A stretch of 64,000 nucleotides of DNA from Paraburkholderia nodosa DSM 21604 (GTDB lineage Bacteria > Pseudomonadota > Gammaproteobacteria > Burkholderiales > Burkholderiaceae). The notes below the pieces were generated by a model. It was given only the letters and a program-made list of their open reading frames with translations, did no database searches and was not told where the DNA came from. Where the stretch lies: positions 330,706 through 394,705 of the forward strand of contig NZ_JAFA01000005.1 in the NCBI RefSeq assembly GCF_000519185.1. The letters run 5' to 3'. Position numbers and translations under genes: made by a program. The stretch's first letter is position 1. The number at the start of each line of letters is the position of its first letter. This document shows, in pieces, positions 27,060 to 36,742 of this stretch.

Positions 27060-28297
27060 AGATCTATGTCGTAGGCGGCGCGATCCGCGACGAGCTGCTC
27101 GGGCTGCCCGTGCGCGACCGCGACTATGTCGTGGTGGGCGCGACGCCCGAGCAGATGGCCGCGCAGGGCTATCGTCCGGTGGGCAAGGACTTTCCGGTCT
27201 TTCTGCATCCCGAAACGCATGAGGAGTACGCGCTTGCGCGCACCGAGCGCAAGACGGCGGCGGGCTATCACGGCTTCCAGTTCTTCTACGCGCCCGACGT
27301 GACGCTCGAGGAAGACCTCGCGCGGCGCGATCTCACCATCAACGCGATGGCGCGCGAAGTCCAGCCGGGCGGCGTGCTCACGGGAGCGGTCGTCGATCCG
27401 TTCGGCGGCGCGCGCGATCTGGAAGCACGCGTGTTTCGCCACGTGAGCGAGGCGTTTCTCGAAGACCCCGTGCGCATTCTGCGCATCGCGCGCTTTGCGG
27501 CGCGTTTCGCCGATTTCACCGTCGCGCCCGAAACGCTCGAACTCATGCGCGAGATGGTCGCGTCGGGCGAAGTCGATTCACTCGTGCCCGAGCGCGTATG
27601 GCAGGAAATCGCCCGCGGTCTCATGGAAGCGAAGCCGTCGCGCATGTTCGAGGTGCTGCGCGATTGCGGCGCGCTCGCGCGGGTGCTGCCCGAGGTCGAC
27701 GTGCTGTGGGGCGTGCCGCAGCGCGCGGACTATCACCCGGAAATCGATACGGGCGTGCACGTGATGATGGTGATCGACCATGCGGCCGCGCAGGGCTACA
27801 CGCTGCCGGTGCGCTTCGCGGCGCTCACGCACGATCTCGGCAAGGGCACCACGCCCGAGGACGTGCTGCCGCGTCACATCGGCCACGAAGGGCGCAGCGT
27901 CGATCTGCTCAAACCGCTGTGCGACCGTCTGCGCGTGCCCAACGACTGCCGCGAACTGGCGGTGCTGGTCGCACGCGAGCACGGCAATGTGCATCGCGTG
28001 ATGGAGATGGGCGCGGCGGCGCTCGTGCGCATGCTCGAACGTTGCGACGCGCTGCGCAAACCCGCGCGTTTTGCCGAAGCGCTGCAGTCCTGCGAGGCGG
28101 ATTTGCGCGGGCGGCTGAACTGGGAGAACGCGCCTTATCCGCAAGCGGAGCGCCTGCGTCTGGCGCTCGTGGCCGCGCGCGGCGTGGATGCGGGGGCGAT
28201 TGCGCGCTCGATCGAACGCGGCGGCGCCGAGAAGATCAAGGAAGCGGTGCACGAAGCGCGCGTGGCGGCAGTGGAAGGTGCGCTCGCGACGGCTTGA
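27056..28297 (+). CDS. cca: CCA-adding tRNA nucleotidyltransferase (with HD domain)
   Basis: 413 residues. MKIYVVGGAIRDELLGLPVR and DRDYVVVGATPEQM form the nucleotidyltransferase head; RRDLTINAMA and EDPVRILRIARFAARF are class II CCA-enzyme motifs. A C-terminal HD phosphohydrolase domain (ALTHDLGKGTTPEDVLP, ~residues 258-275) gives the full-length bacterial form that also has phosphatase and phosphodiesterase activity. It adds or repairs the 3' CCA end of tRNAs. Confidence 0.97.
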   Translation: MKIYVVGGAIRDELLGLPVRDRDYVVVGATPEQMAAQGYRPVGKDFPVFLHPETHEEYALARTERKTAAGYHGFQFFYAPDVTLEEDLARRDLTINAMAREVQPGGVLTGAVVDPFGGARDLEARVFRHVSEAFLEDPVRILRIARFAARFADFTVAPETLELMREMVASGEVDSLVPERVWQEIARGLMEAKPSRMFEVLRDCGALARVLPEVDVLWGVPQRADYHPEIDTGVHVMMVIDHAAAQGYTLPVRFAALTHDLGKGTTPEDVLPRHIGHEGRSVDLLKPLCDRLRVPNDCRELAVLVAREHGNVHRVMEMGAAALVRMLERCDALRKPARFAEALQSCEADLRGRLNWENAPYPQAERLRLALVAARGVDAGAIARSIERGGAEKIKEAVHEARVAAVEGALATA

Positions 28298-28315
28298 GCC
28301 GTTGCGTGCGCGCGT

Positions 28316-28510
28316 TCAGAGCGCGCGCGCGAGAAACGAAAGCGCCATCGAAAGCACGAGCGTCGACATGAACGGCAGCGGATATTCGCGGCCGAAAATG
28401 CGCAGCGTGATGTCGCCGGGCAGCCGCCCGATGCCGAGCTTTTTGAGCCACGGCTGGGCGCTCGAGAGAATCGCCACGGCGATGAAGGTGGTGAGAAACC
28501 AGCGGATCAT
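28316..28510 (-). CDS. DUF2905 small membrane protein
   Basis: 64 residues: an N-terminal helix (MIRWFLTTFIAVAILSSAQP), the family motif KLGIGRLPGDITLRIFGREY and a second helix STLVLSMALSFLARAL. Length and motif match DUF2905. It lies 18 bases downstream of the MidA-like gene on the same strand, so it probably shares its mRNA. Function unknown. Confidence 0.85.
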   Translation of the reverse strand: MIRWFLTTFIAVAILSSAQPWLKKLGIGRLPGDITLRIFGREYPLPFMSTLVLSMALSFLARAL

Positions 28511-28528
28511 GGTCGCGTGGCGTGAGCC

Positions 28529-29731
28529 TCAGAGTGTGTGGCTGCGGTCGCCGCGCGCGAACGCCGCGACGGTCTCGTCGATGCCGCGCGAAAACGCGAT
28601 CACCTTGAATAGCTCGCCCATCTCGCTTTCGGAAACGAGTTTCTGCACCGCGTTCGCGGCGGGCAGGAAGCGCTGTGCGTCGCGCGGATCGATCTCGCTC
28701 AGCACTTCGGTGATGCCCGCGTTCATCAGAAAGCGCGCCTGCGTGGTGTAGCCGAGCAGGTCCGCGCCCGCTTCGACGCCCGCTTCGGCAATGCCCGAGA
28801 ATTCCACGTGCGCGGTGATGTCCTGCAAACCGGGATAGAGGAACGGGTCGCCATGCGCGCGGTGCCGGTAGTGGCACATCAGCGTGCCCTGCGCGCGCTG
28901 CGCGTGGTAGTACTCGTGGCGCGGAAAGCCATAGTCGATGAAGAACGCCGCGCCGCGCTGGAGCATCGCGCAAACGGTGCGCGTGAACGCGAGTGCGGCT
29001 TCGTGCGTTTCGGTCACGTAGTCTTCGCTGCCTTCCACGCCCGCGAGCGCGCTTTCGGGCCAGTTGGCGTCGCGCCCTGAGTTCGCCGGCTGATCGGAAA
29101 AGACGAAGGCGCCTTCCGCGTTTGCGCTCACGCCGCGCTCGTGCCAGACGGCGTCCTTGCGCGAGAACAGGCGCACCGGCATGGCGTCGAGCACCTCGTT
29201 GCCGATCACGACGCCTTCGAACTGCGCGGGCAGCGCATCGAGCCACGTTACGCGATTGAGCAGCGCCGGCGCGAGCTGCGCGATGGTCTTGCGCTGGCGT
29301 TCGCGCAGTTCGCCCGACAGGTCGACGATGGCGTAGGAGTCGAACGCAACGCCTGCGGCGTCGAGTGCGAGCATCACACCCGCCGCGAGACGGCCCGTGC
29401 CCGCGCCGAATTCCATCAGGCGGTGCGTGCGGCTGGCGGCGAGCGCTTCGCCGACGGCGCGCGCGAGCGTCGCGGCAAACAGCGGCGAAAGCTCGGGCGC
29501 GGTCACGAAGTCGCTGCCGTCCTCGGCGAAGAGGCCGAACTTGCGTGCGCCGCCGCCGTAGTAACCGAGTCCCGGCGCGTAGAGTGCTCGCTCCATGTAG
29601 CGGTCGAACGGGAGCCACCCGCCCGCCGCGGCGATCTCGGCGCGCAACGTGGCCGCGAGCGCCTCGGACTGCGCGAGCGCGATCGGCTCGGGAACAGGTA
29701 AACTATCGGGTTCGTGAGCTTTCGGATTCAT
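28529..29731 (-). CDS. SAM-dependent methyltransferase of the MidA/NDUFAF7 family
   Basis: 400 residues. GWLPFDRYMERALYAPGLGY and VTAPELSPLFAATLARAVGE precede the SAM-binding motif LMEFGAGTGRLAAGVMLALD; VVIGNEVLDAMPVRLF and FIDYGFPRHEYYH are further family blocks (PF02636). The mitochondrial member NDUFAF7 methylates an arginine of complex I subunit NDUFS2; the bacterial substrate is not established. The ATG at 29731 is used because the open frame beyond enters the divergent SDR gene, whose ATG is only 13 bases away. Confidence 0.9.
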   Translation of the reverse strand: MNPKAHEPDSLPVPEPIALAQSEALAATLRAEIAAAGGWLPFDRYMERALYAPGLGYYGGGARKFGLFAEDGSDFVTAPELSPLFAATLARAVGEALAASRTHRLMEFGAGTGRLAAGVMLALDAAGVAFDSYAIVDLSGELRERQRKTIAQLAPALLNRVTWLDALPAQFEGVVIGNEVLDAMPVRLFSRKDAVWHERGVSANAEGAFVFSDQPANSGRDANWPESALAGVEGSEDYVTETHEAALAFTRTVCAMLQRGAAFFIDYGFPRHEYYHAQRAQGTLMCHYRHRAHGDPFLYPGLQDITAHVEFSGIAEAGVEAGADLLGYTTQARFLMNAGITEVLSEIDPRDAQRFLPAANAVQKLVSESEMGELFKVIAFSRGIDETVAAFARGDRSHTL

Positions 29732-29744
29732 CCCGGCATTGTAA

Positions 29745-30602
29745 ATGAGCGCAACTCCCGGCATCCGCCCGGCTGACGCCGACCTGAGCGCATCCGGCGA
29801 AGGATCGCGCCCCGATTCTGACGCCCCGACGCCCGTTGTGCTGGTGACGGGCGGAGCACGCCGCATTGGCCGCGAGTTCTCGCTCGGCTTTGCGGCGCGC
29901 GGCTGGGACGTCGCGGTGCATTACGGCGAGTCGCGCGAAGACGCCGACGAAGTCGTCGCGCAGATCGCGGCGCTGGGCCGCCGGGCCGTGGCGCTGCACG
30001 CCGACCTCGGCGACGAAGGCCAGGTGGCGCGGCTCGTGCCGGACTGCACGGCGGCGCTCGGCCGTCCTGCGTGCGTGCTCAACAATGCCTCGCGCTTCGA
30101 CGAGGACACCGCGCAGGATGTGGGTTACACGAAGCTGCTGCAAATGATGGCGATCAACGTGGGCGCGCCGCTCGTGCTCTCGCGCATGCTGTACGAGGCA
30201 ACGCCCGAGGCGGCGGTGGACGACGAGACGCTGCGCACGTGTGTGATCAACGTGCTCGACCAGAAGCTGTACAACATGAATCCCGACTATCTGTCGTACA
30301 CGCTGACGAAGGCCGCGCTGCAGAACGCCACCGTCGCGCTCGCCCAGGCGCTCGCGCCGAAGGTGCGCGTGGTGGGGCTCGCGCCCGGCCTCACGCTGCA
30401 GTCGGGCGACCAGACGCCGGAGAGCTTCGCCGCCGCGCACCAGGTCACGCCGCTCAAGCGCGCGTCGCGGCCCGCCGATCTCGTGGAAGCCGCGCTGTAT
30501 CTCGCGCGGGCGACCGGCGTGACCGGCACGACGCTCGTCGTGGACGGCGGCCAGCACCTCGTGCCGCTGCCGCGCGACGTGATGTTTTTGACGGGCGGCT
30601 GA
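29745..30602 (+). CDS. Short-chain dehydrogenase, pteridine-reductase/FolM-like
   Basis: 285 residues. Rossmann motif VLVTGGARRIGREFSLGFA has TGxxRRIG, where the Arg favours NADPH. Then NNAS, and the active site YLSYTLTKAALQ with Tyr-x3-Lys. The end VTGTTLVVDGGQHL is typical of classical SDRs. The closest functional type is dihydromonapterin or pteridine reductase (FolM/PTR1-like), supported by folB 200 bases downstream on the same strand. A ~25-residue disordered N-terminus precedes the domain. Confidence 0.82.
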   Translation: MSATPGIRPADADLSASGEGSRPDSDAPTPVVLVTGGARRIGREFSLGFAARGWDVAVHYGESREDADEVVAQIAALGRRAVALHADLGDEGQVARLVPDCTAALGRPACVLNNASRFDEDTAQDVGYTKLLQMMAINVGAPLVLSRMLYEATPEAAVDDETLRTCVINVLDQKLYNMNPDYLSYTLTKAALQNATVALAQALAPKVRVVGLAPGLTLQSGDQTPESFAAAHQVTPLKRASRPADLVEAALYLARATGVTGTTLVVDGGQHLVPLPRDVMFLTGG

Positions 30603-30805
30603 CGCCCAAACGTGGGTTGCATCTAAATTTGCAACTAAATGCATAGCCCGCTGCGCGCAGAACGGCGAGCGAGCGGTGCTGACGAAGACAAAGGAACGCA
30701 AGCCGCCGCGCACGAGCGGTTTTGCAGACCGGCTGAACGACCCGCCGGGCGCGCCGCGCCGGCATACGTGCGAGAGAACGCACGCTTTTATCGACTGGAA
30801 CCTGT
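30603..30805. other. Spacer between the SDR gene and folB
   Basis: No gene. A small inverted repeat GTTGCA (30616-30621) / TGCAAC (30630-30635) may be a weak hairpin or regulator half-sites. No T-run follows. Confidence 0.35.
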
Positions 30806-31201
30806 ATGTCCACCGTTTTGCTTCACCCACGGCTCGCCGATTGCCGCCGGCTTTTCCTGCGCGACTACGAAGTGCACATCAACATCGGCGTGCATGACTT
30901 CGAGAAGCGCGGCGAACAGCGCGTCGTCATCAATGTCGACCTGTTCGTGCCGCTCGCTTCGACCACGCCGCAAGAGGACAAGCTGCGCGAAGTCGTGGAC
31001 TACGACTTCATGCGCTCGACCGTTGCCGAACGCGTGGGCAAGGGTCATATCCATCTGCAGGAGACGCTCTGCGACGATCTCGCGGCGGCGCTGCTTTCGC
31101 ACGAACTCGTGCGCGCGGTGCGCGTCTCGACCGAGAAGCCCGACGTTTATCCGGACTGCGACGCGGTGGGCGTCGAGGTCTTTCGCATCAAAGAGGACTG
31201 A
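30806..31201 (+). CDS. folB: Dihydroneopterin aldolase
   Basis: 131 residues. RDYEVHINIGVHDFEKRGEQ matches the FolB tunnelling fold (usual start LxDLxVxxxIGVxxxER), VVDYDFMRSTVAERVGKGHI gives the YxxI-like segment, and HLQETLCDDLAAALL carries the conserved Glu that anchors the pterin. It cleaves 7,8-dihydroneopterin to 6-hydroxymethyl-dihydropterin in folate synthesis. The stop is three bases before ttcA. Confidence 0.9.
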   Translation: MSTVLLHPRLADCRRLFLRDYEVHINIGVHDFEKRGEQRVVINVDLFVPLASTTPQEDKLREVVDYDFMRSTVAERVGKGHIHLQETLCDDLAAALLSHELVRAVRVSTEKPDVYPDCDAVGVEVFRIKED

Positions 31202-31204
31202 TTC

Positions 31205-32176
31205 ATGAACGCCCCCGAAACGCTAAGCGTCGGCGAGGACGCCGCGACCGAAGAGACGGGCCGCCAGGTGCTCACGCGCCGCGAGCAGAAGGAAGCCTAC
31301 GAGAACAACAAGTTGTTCAAGCGCATCGTGCGTCAGGTCGGCCAGGCGATCGGCGACTACAGCATGATCGAGAACGGCGACAAGGTCATGGTCTGCCTGT
31401 CGGGCGGCAAGGACAGTTATGCGATGCTCGACGTGCTGCTGCGCCTGCGCGAGCGCGCGCCGATCGACTTCGACATCGTGGCCGTGAACCTCGACCAGAA
31501 GCAGCCGGGCTTCCCGGAGCACGTGCTGCCCGAATATCTCGACCGCGTGGGCGTGCCGTACCACATCGAGAACCAGGACACGTACAGCATCGTCAAGCGC
31601 CTCGTGCCCGAGGGCAAGACGACCTGCTCGCTGTGTTCGCGGCTGCGCCGCGGCATCCTGTACCGCGTGGCGGGCGAGCTGGGCGCGACCAAGATCGCGC
31701 TCGGCCATCATCGCGACGACATTCTCCAGACGCTCTTGCTGAACCTGTTCTACGGCGGCAAGCTCAAGGGCATGCCGCCCAAGCTGCAGTCGGACGACGG
31801 CAAGAACGTCGTGATCCGGCCGCTTGCCTACGTGAAGGAAACCGATCTCGAGAAGTACGCGGTGCTGCGCGAATTCCCGATCATTCCGTGCAACCTGTGC
31901 GGCAGCCAGCCGAACCTGAAGCGCGCGGAGATGAAGGCGCTGATCCGCGAGTGGGACAAGCGCTTCCCGGGCCGCGTCGAGAACATGTTCAACGCGCTCG
32001 GCAACGTCGTGCCGTCGCACCTCATGGACGCGAACCTGTTCAACTTCGCGGACCTGCGCGCGACGGGCGTGGCCGATCCGGCCGGCGACATCGCGTTCGA
32101 CGAAGAACCGTGTTCCACCGACCCGGCGCCCGCGGACGGCACGGCAATCAAGTTCACGCCGTTCGACGATCTTTGA
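31205..32176 (+). CDS. ttcA: tRNA 2-thiocytidine(32) synthetase
   Basis: 323 residues. The PP-loop [19 protein letters not shown] (~residues 62-80) activates the cytidine with [15 protein letters not shown] (~141-152) and [14 protein letters not shown] (~222-235) carry the two CxxC/C motifs that hold the 4Fe-4S cluster. [19 protein letters not shown] is family-typical. It thiolates C32 in the anticodon loop of several tRNAs. The gene closes the folB-ttcA unit at a strong terminator. Confidence 0.97.
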   Translation: MNAPETLSVGEDAATEETGRQVLTRREQKEAYENNKLFKRIVRQVGQAIGDYSMIENGDKVMVCLSGGKDSYAMLDVLLRLRERAPIDFDIVAVNLDQKQPGFPEHVLPEYLDRVGVPYHIENQDTYSIVKRLVPEGKTTCSLCSRLRRGILYRVAGELGATKIALGHHRDDILQTLLLNLFYGGKLKGMPPKLQSDDGKNVVIRPLAYVKETDLEKYAVLREFPIIPCNLCGSQPNLKRAEMKALIREWDKRFPGRVENMFNALGNVVPSHLMDANLFNFADLRATGVADPAGDIAFDEEPCSTDPAPADGTAIKFTPFDDL

Positions 32177-32210
32177 GCCGCCTTCCAGGTCGTCCCTGTG
32201 GTTCGACTCA

Positions 32211-32241
32211 AACGCTCCGACCCCGCATCGGAGCGTTTTTT
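32211..32241 (+). terminator. Rho-independent terminator after ttcA
   Basis: AACGCTCCGA (32211-32220) pairs with TCGGAGCGTT (32228-32237), then a T-run. Confidence 0.93.
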
Positions 32242-32339
32242 ACATCTAGCCGCCGATCCGGAGAAAAGCAGTTGTAAAACTGTGTTTATCGGGGCACGAG
32301 AGCCCGGCCGGCCGGCGTGTCGGGGATATCCCGCATGCT

Positions 32340-32345
32340 AAAATC
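32340..32345 (+). promoter_or_regulatory. -10 element of the glmU promoter
   Basis: TAAAAT about 35 bases before the glmU ATG, with only a poor -35 (GTGTCG near 32317). Plausible but not strong. Confidence 0.35.
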
Positions 32346-32378
32346 AGCCGCTTCATTCCTCATCCAGTCACTGATGCA

Positions 32379-33740
32379 ATGAACATCGTGATCCTCGCGG
32401 CAGGCATGGGCAAACGCATGCACTCCGCGCTGCCGAAAGTGCTTCATCCGCTCGCCGGCAAGCCGCTCCTCTCGCACGTCATCGATACTGCCCGCACGCT
32501 TTCGCCCACCCGGCTCGTCGTCGTGGTCGGCCATGGCGGCGAGGCCGTGCGCGAAGCCGTCGGCGCGCCCGACGTCCAGTTCGCGCTGCAGGCGCAGCAG
32601 CTCGGCACGGGCCACGCGCTCGCCCAGGCGCTGCCGCTGCTCGACGCGAACGTGCCCACGCTCGTGCTCTATGGCGACGTGCCGCTCACGCGCGCGTCGA
32701 CGCTCAGGCGTCTCATCGACACCGCTGGCGAGAACGGCTACGGCATCCTCACCGTCACGCTCGACGATCCGACCGGTTACGGCCGCATCGTGCGCGACAC
32801 GGCAGGCAAGGTCGAGCGCATCGTCGAGCAGAAGGACGCGAACGAAGCGCAGCGCAAGATCGCCGAGATCAACACGGGCATCGTCGTGACGCCGACCGCG
32901 CCGCTCGCGGGCTGGCTCGCCGCGCTGAAGAACGACAACGCACAGGGCGAGTATTACCTCACCGACGTGGTGGAAGCCGCGATCGCCGCCGGTCATCCGG
33001 CCGTGACCGCACAGCCCGACGACGAATGGGAAACGCTCGGCGTGAACAGCAAGCAGCAGCTCGCCGAACTCGAGCGCGTGCATCAGCGCACGGTGGCCGA
33101 GGCGCTGCTCGTGGCGGGTGTGACGCTCGCGGACCCGGCGCGCATCGACGTGCGCGGCTCGCTTAACTGCGGGCGCGACGTGTTCATCGACGTGAACTGC
33201 GTATTCGAAGGCGAGGTGACGCTGGCGGACAACGTGAGCGTGGGCCCGAACTGTGTGATTCGCAGCGCGTCGATCGGCGCGGGCACGCGCGTGGACGCCT
33301 ACACGCATATCGAAAACGCGGCGGTCGGCGCGAACGCGGTGCTCGGGCCGTATGCGCGTCTGCGTCCCGGCGCGAAGCTCGCCGATGACGTTCACGTGGG
33401 CAACTTCGTCGAGGTGAAGAACGCGAACATCGGCGTGGGCTCGAAGGCGAATCACCTGAGCTACGTCGGCGACGCCGACGTCGGCGCGGGCGTGAACATC
33501 GGCGCGGGCACCATCACCTGCAACTACGACGGCGCGAACAAGCACCGCACGATCATCGAGGACAACGTGTTCGTGGGTTCGGACACGCAGCTCGTCGCGC
33601 CCGTGCGCGTGGGCCGCGGCGTGACCATCGCGGCAGGCACGACGGTGTGGAAGGACGTGCCGGAAGCCACGCTCGTGTTCAACGAAAAAACGCAGATCGC
33701 GAAAACCGGCTACGTTCGGCCGGTGAAGAAAAAGAACTGA
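32379..33740 (+). CDS. glmU: Bifunctional UDP-N-acetylglucosamine pyrophosphorylase / glucosamine-1-phosphate acetyltransferase
   Basis: 453 residues. The N-terminal nucleotidyltransferase has [20 protein letters not shown] and [13 protein letters not shown]. The C-terminal left-handed beta helix with hexapeptide repeats carries [20 protein letters not shown] and [18 protein letters not shown] (the acetyltransferase His is in [10 protein letters not shown]). It makes UDP-GlcNAc from glucosamine-1-phosphate in two steps for peptidoglycan and LPS. 71 bases ahead of glmS. Confidence 0.98.
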   Translation: MNIVILAAGMGKRMHSALPKVLHPLAGKPLLSHVIDTARTLSPTRLVVVVGHGGEAVREAVGAPDVQFALQAQQLGTGHALAQALPLLDANVPTLVLYGDVPLTRASTLRRLIDTAGENGYGILTVTLDDPTGYGRIVRDTAGKVERIVEQKDANEAQRKIAEINTGIVVTPTAPLAGWLAALKNDNAQGEYYLTDVVEAAIAAGHPAVTAQPDDEWETLGVNSKQQLAELERVHQRTVAEALLVAGVTLADPARIDVRGSLNCGRDVFIDVNCVFEGEVTLADNVSVGPNCVIRSASIGAGTRVDAYTHIENAAVGANAVLGPYARLRPGAKLADDVHVGNFVEVKNANIGVGSKANHLSYVGDADVGAGVNIGAGTITCNYDGANKHRTIIEDNVFVGSDTQLVAPVRVGRGVTIAAGTTVWKDVPEATLVFNEKTQIAKTGYVRPVKKKN

Positions 33741-33811
33741 ACGGTTGAAACCCGGCGCCGCTGTGCGAAGACGCGCGGCGCCCACGCCTCTCATTGCAAA
33801 GGATCGAATCC

Positions 33812-35638
33812 ATGTGCGGCATCGTCGGCGCGGTAGCGCTTCGTAACATCGTTCCCGTCCTGATCGAAGGACTGCGGCGGCTCGAATATCGCGGCTACGA
33901 CTCGTGCGGCGTGGCCGTCGTGACGGCCGACGGTCCGCAGCGCGTGCGCAGCGTCGCGCGTGTGGCCGAGCTCGACGAGCAGGTGCGCGAGGCGCACTTC
34001 GAAGGCGTGACCGGTATCGCGCACACGCGCTGGGCCACACACGGCGCGCCCACGATGAACAACGCGCACCCGATCTTCTCGCGCGACACGCTCGCGATCG
34101 TGCACAACGGCATCATCGAGAACTATGAGTCGCTGCGCGACATGCTGCGCGCGAAGGGCTACGAATTCGTCTCGCAGACCGACACCGAAGTCATCGCCCA
34201 TCTGATCCACAGCCTGTATCAAGGCGACCTGTTCGCCGCCGTGCGCGCCGCCGTGCAGCAACTCGCGGGCGCGTATGCGATCGGCGTGGTGCACAAGAGC
34301 CAGCCGCATACGGTGGTCGGCGCGCGCGCCGGTTCGCCGCTCGTGGTGGGCTATGGCAAGGGTGAGAACTTCATTGCGTCGGACGGGCTCGCCATCGCGG
34401 GCAGCGCCGAGCACATCAGCTATCTGGAAGAGGGCGATGTGTGCGAGATCACGCTGGAAGGCGTGCGCATCGCCGATCGCGCCGGCAACCTCGTCACGCG
34501 CGAAGTGCGCGACGTGCAGGCCTATGGCGCCTACGGCGGCGCGGTCGATCTCGGCCCGTATCGCCACTACATGCAGAAGGAGATCTTCGAGCAGCCGCGC
34601 GCGATCTCCGACACGATTCCCGCCACCGACGCCTTCACGCCCGAACTCTTCGGCGAGAACGCGGGCGAGGTGTTCAAGGGCATCGACAGCATTCTGATTC
34701 TCGCGTGCGGCACGAGCTATTACGCAGGCCTCACGGCGAAGTACTGGCTCGAATCCGTGGCGAAGATCCGCACCGATGTCGAGATCGCGAGCGAATACCG
34801 CTATCGCGAGTCGGTGCCGAATCCGCGCGCGCTCGTCGTGACGATCTCGCAGTCGGGCGAAACCGCCGACACGCTCGCCGCGCTCAAGCACGCGCAGTCG
34901 CTCGGCATGGCACACACGCTCGCCGTGTGCAACGTGGCGACGAGCGCGATGGTGCGGCTCACCGCACTCAAGTTCCTCACGCACGCAGGGCGCGAGATCG
35001 GCGTTGCGTCGACGAAGGCGTTCACCACGCAGCTCGTCGGCCTGTTCATTCTCGCCGTCACGCTCGGCAAGCTGCGCGGGCATGTGAACGCCGAGCAGGA
35101 AACCGCGCACCTGAAACTGCTGCGCCACCTGCCGGCCGCGCTCAACGGCGTGCTCGCGCTGGAGCCGCAGATCATCGCGTGGTCCGAAGAATTCGCGCGC
35201 AAGGAAAACGCCTTGTTCCTCGGGCGCGGGCTGCATTACCCGATCGCGCTCGAAGGCGCGCTCAAGCTCAAGGAAATCTCGTACATCCACGCCGAGGCGT
35301 ATCCGGCCGGCGAGCTCAAGCACGGGCCGCTCGCGCTCGTGACCGAGGCGATGCCGGTGGTGACGGTGGCGCCCAACGACGCGCTGCTCGAGAAGCTCAA
35401 GTCGAACATGCAGGAAGTGCGCGCGCGCGGCGGCCAGCTGTACGTGTTCGCCGATGCCGATACCCACATCACGAGCGAAGACGGCATCCACGTGATCCGC
35501 ATGCCGGAACACTACGGGCTGCTTTCGCCGATCCTGCACGTCGTGCCGCTGCAGCTGCTCGCGTATCACACGGCGTGCGTGCGCGGCACCGATGTGGACA
35601 AGCCGCGTAATCTCGCGAAGTCGGTGACGGTGGAGTGA
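33812..35638 (+). CDS. glmS: Glutamine--fructose-6-phosphate aminotransferase (isomerising)
   Basis: 608 residues once the initiator Met is followed by the nucleophile Cys: [20 protein letters not shown]. The glutaminase domain also has THRTRWATHG-like [17 protein letters not shown]. Two SIS sugar-isomerase domains follow ([19 protein letters not shown] and [20 protein letters not shown]), ending NLAKSVTVE. It makes glucosamine-6-phosphate. The ATG at 33812 follows AAAGGA; upstream in-frame residues would block Cys1 exposure. There is no glmS ribozyme in the 71-base leader. Confidence 0.98.
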   Translation: MCGIVGAVALRNIVPVLIEGLRRLEYRGYDSCGVAVVTADGPQRVRSVARVAELDEQVREAHFEGVTGIAHTRWATHGAPTMNNAHPIFSRDTLAIVHNGIIENYESLRDMLRAKGYEFVSQTDTEVIAHLIHSLYQGDLFAAVRAAVQQLAGAYAIGVVHKSQPHTVVGARAGSPLVVGYGKGENFIASDGLAIAGSAEHISYLEEGDVCEITLEGVRIADRAGNLVTREVRDVQAYGAYGGAVDLGPYRHYMQKEIFEQPRAISDTIPATDAFTPELFGENAGEVFKGIDSILILACGTSYYAGLTAKYWLESVAKIRTDVEIASEYRYRESVPNPRALVVTISQSGETADTLAALKHAQSLGMAHTLAVCNVATSAMVRLTALKFLTHAGREIGVASTKAFTTQLVGLFILAVTLGKLRGHVNAEQETAHLKLLRHLPAALNGVLALEPQIIAWSEEFARKENALFLGRGLHYPIALEGALKLKEISYIHAEAYPAGELKHGPLALVTEAMPVVTVAPNDALLEKLKSNMQEVRARGGQLYVFADADTHITSEDGIHVIRMPEHYGLLSPILHVVPLQLLAYHTACVRGTDVDKPRNLAKSVTVE

Positions 35639-35670
35639 GGATGTTCGCGCGCTGATTGCGCCGGTTGAAT

Positions 35671-35702
35671 AAGGGGATGCCATTGCGGCATCCCCTTTTT
35701 GT
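35671..35702 (+). terminator. Rho-independent terminator after glmS
   Basis: AAGGGGATGCC-ATTGC-GGCATCCCCTT followed by T residues. Confidence 0.92.
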
Positions 35703-35875
35703 TGGGTCGATCGCAGCAGAAGGCATTCAGAGGCCGCTCAGGCGGCTGCCGCGGTTCGGTGCGTGGGCTGGGGTGATCAGACGCGCTGCGTCGCCTCTGA
35801 GGGCGCGCAACGCGCTCGTCGGGACCCTGTGCCTGTTGGCCAAGGCGAGGCTCTGCCGAAACGCCGCTGGACGGT

Positions 35876-35881
35876 CATAAT
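35876..35881 (+). promoter_or_regulatory. -10 element upstream of the sirtuin gene
   Basis: CATAAT placed about 27 bases before the GTG start; the -35 is weak. The rest of the 35703-35907 spacer shows nothing else recognisable. Confidence 0.35.
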
Positions 35882-35907
35882 GTCGCCGTTCGATCAAGGA
35901 GGCGAAA

Positions 35908-36675
35908 GTGGCAAACGTGGCGCAATCCCGGCAACCGGGTCAGTCCGGCAGACTCCCCCGCCTGTTCGTGTTTTCCGGCGCAGGGCTGTCTGCGGAAAGC
36001 GGCATTTCGACGTTCCGCACCGGCGACGGCATCTGGTCCCATGCGAGCATCGACGAGGTCTGCAATTACCTCACGTGGCGCCGCAACCGGCCCGCGGTGT
36101 TCCGTTTCTACAACCAGCGCATCGCCGAATGCGGCGACGCGCGCCCGAACGCCGCCCACGACCGGCTCGCGAAGTGGCAGGACGCTTGGGGCACGGAGCG
36201 CGTGCATCTCGTCACGCAGAACATCGACGACATGCTCGAGCAGGCCGGCGCGCGCCAGGTGACGCATCTGCACGGCGACATGATTTCGCTTCTGTGCACC
36301 GACTGCGACTACCGGTTTCCCGTGTCCGGCCGCGCGCTCGATCCACAAGCGGCCTGTCCGTCGTGCGGACAGGTGGAGGGTGTGAAGCCCGGCGTGGTGT
36401 TCTTCAACGAGGCCGCGCCCGAGTACGAGACGCTCTGGCGCATTCAGAGCGACATGACGCCCGACGATCTCTTCATCGCCGTGGGGACGGCGTTCGAGGT
36501 GATCCCGCCCGAGCGGCTTCTGCCGCCAGAGCGCTGCGGGCATCACGCGCGCAATTTCCTCGTCGATCCGGCGCCGCGGCGCACGGAATACTTCGGCGTC
36601 GTCGAGGCCAAGCCCGCAACCATCGGTCTGCTCGATCTCGAGCCGAGGATCGAGCGGATGATGGCGGGCGACTAG
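35908..36675 (+). CDS. Sir2-family NAD-dependent protein deacylase
   Basis: 255 residues. FVFSGAGLSAESGISTFR binds NAD, TQNIDDMLEQAGARQVTHLHG holds the Gln-Asn-Ile-Asp motif and the catalytic His, and the zinc module has CTDCDYRF and CPSCGQVEG. GVVFFNE and FIAVGTAFEVIP complete the fold. The GTG at 35908 follows AAGGAGG with five-base spacing and is clearly the start. It lacks a clear YxxR pair for desuccinylation, so the acyl specificity is not assigned. Monocistronic between two terminators. Confidence 0.92.
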   Translation: MANVAQSRQPGQSGRLPRLFVFSGAGLSAESGISTFRTGDGIWSHASIDEVCNYLTWRRNRPAVFRFYNQRIAECGDARPNAAHDRLAKWQDAWGTERVHLVTQNIDDMLEQAGARQVTHLHGDMISLLCTDCDYRFPVSGRALDPQAACPSCGQVEGVKPGVVFFNEAAPEYETLWRIQSDMTPDDLFIAVGTAFEVIPPERLLPPERCGHHARNFLVDPAPRRTEYFGVVEAKPATIGLLDLEPRIERMMAGD

Positions 36676-36707
36676 CTCCCACGGTGTCCTCACGCGATGC
36701 ATTTGGC

Positions 36708-36742
36708 AAGGGCGTGCCTCCTCAGGAGGCACGCCCTTTTTC
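36708..36742 (+). terminator. Rho-independent terminator after the sirtuin gene
   Basis: GGGCGTGCCTCC (36710-36721) pairs with GGAGGCACGCCC (36725-36736), then TTTTT. Confidence 0.93.

Noticed and set aside
33741..33811. glmS ribozyme
   Set aside because: Only 71 bases separate glmU and glmS, the conserved ribozyme core is absent, and this element belongs to Gram-positives.
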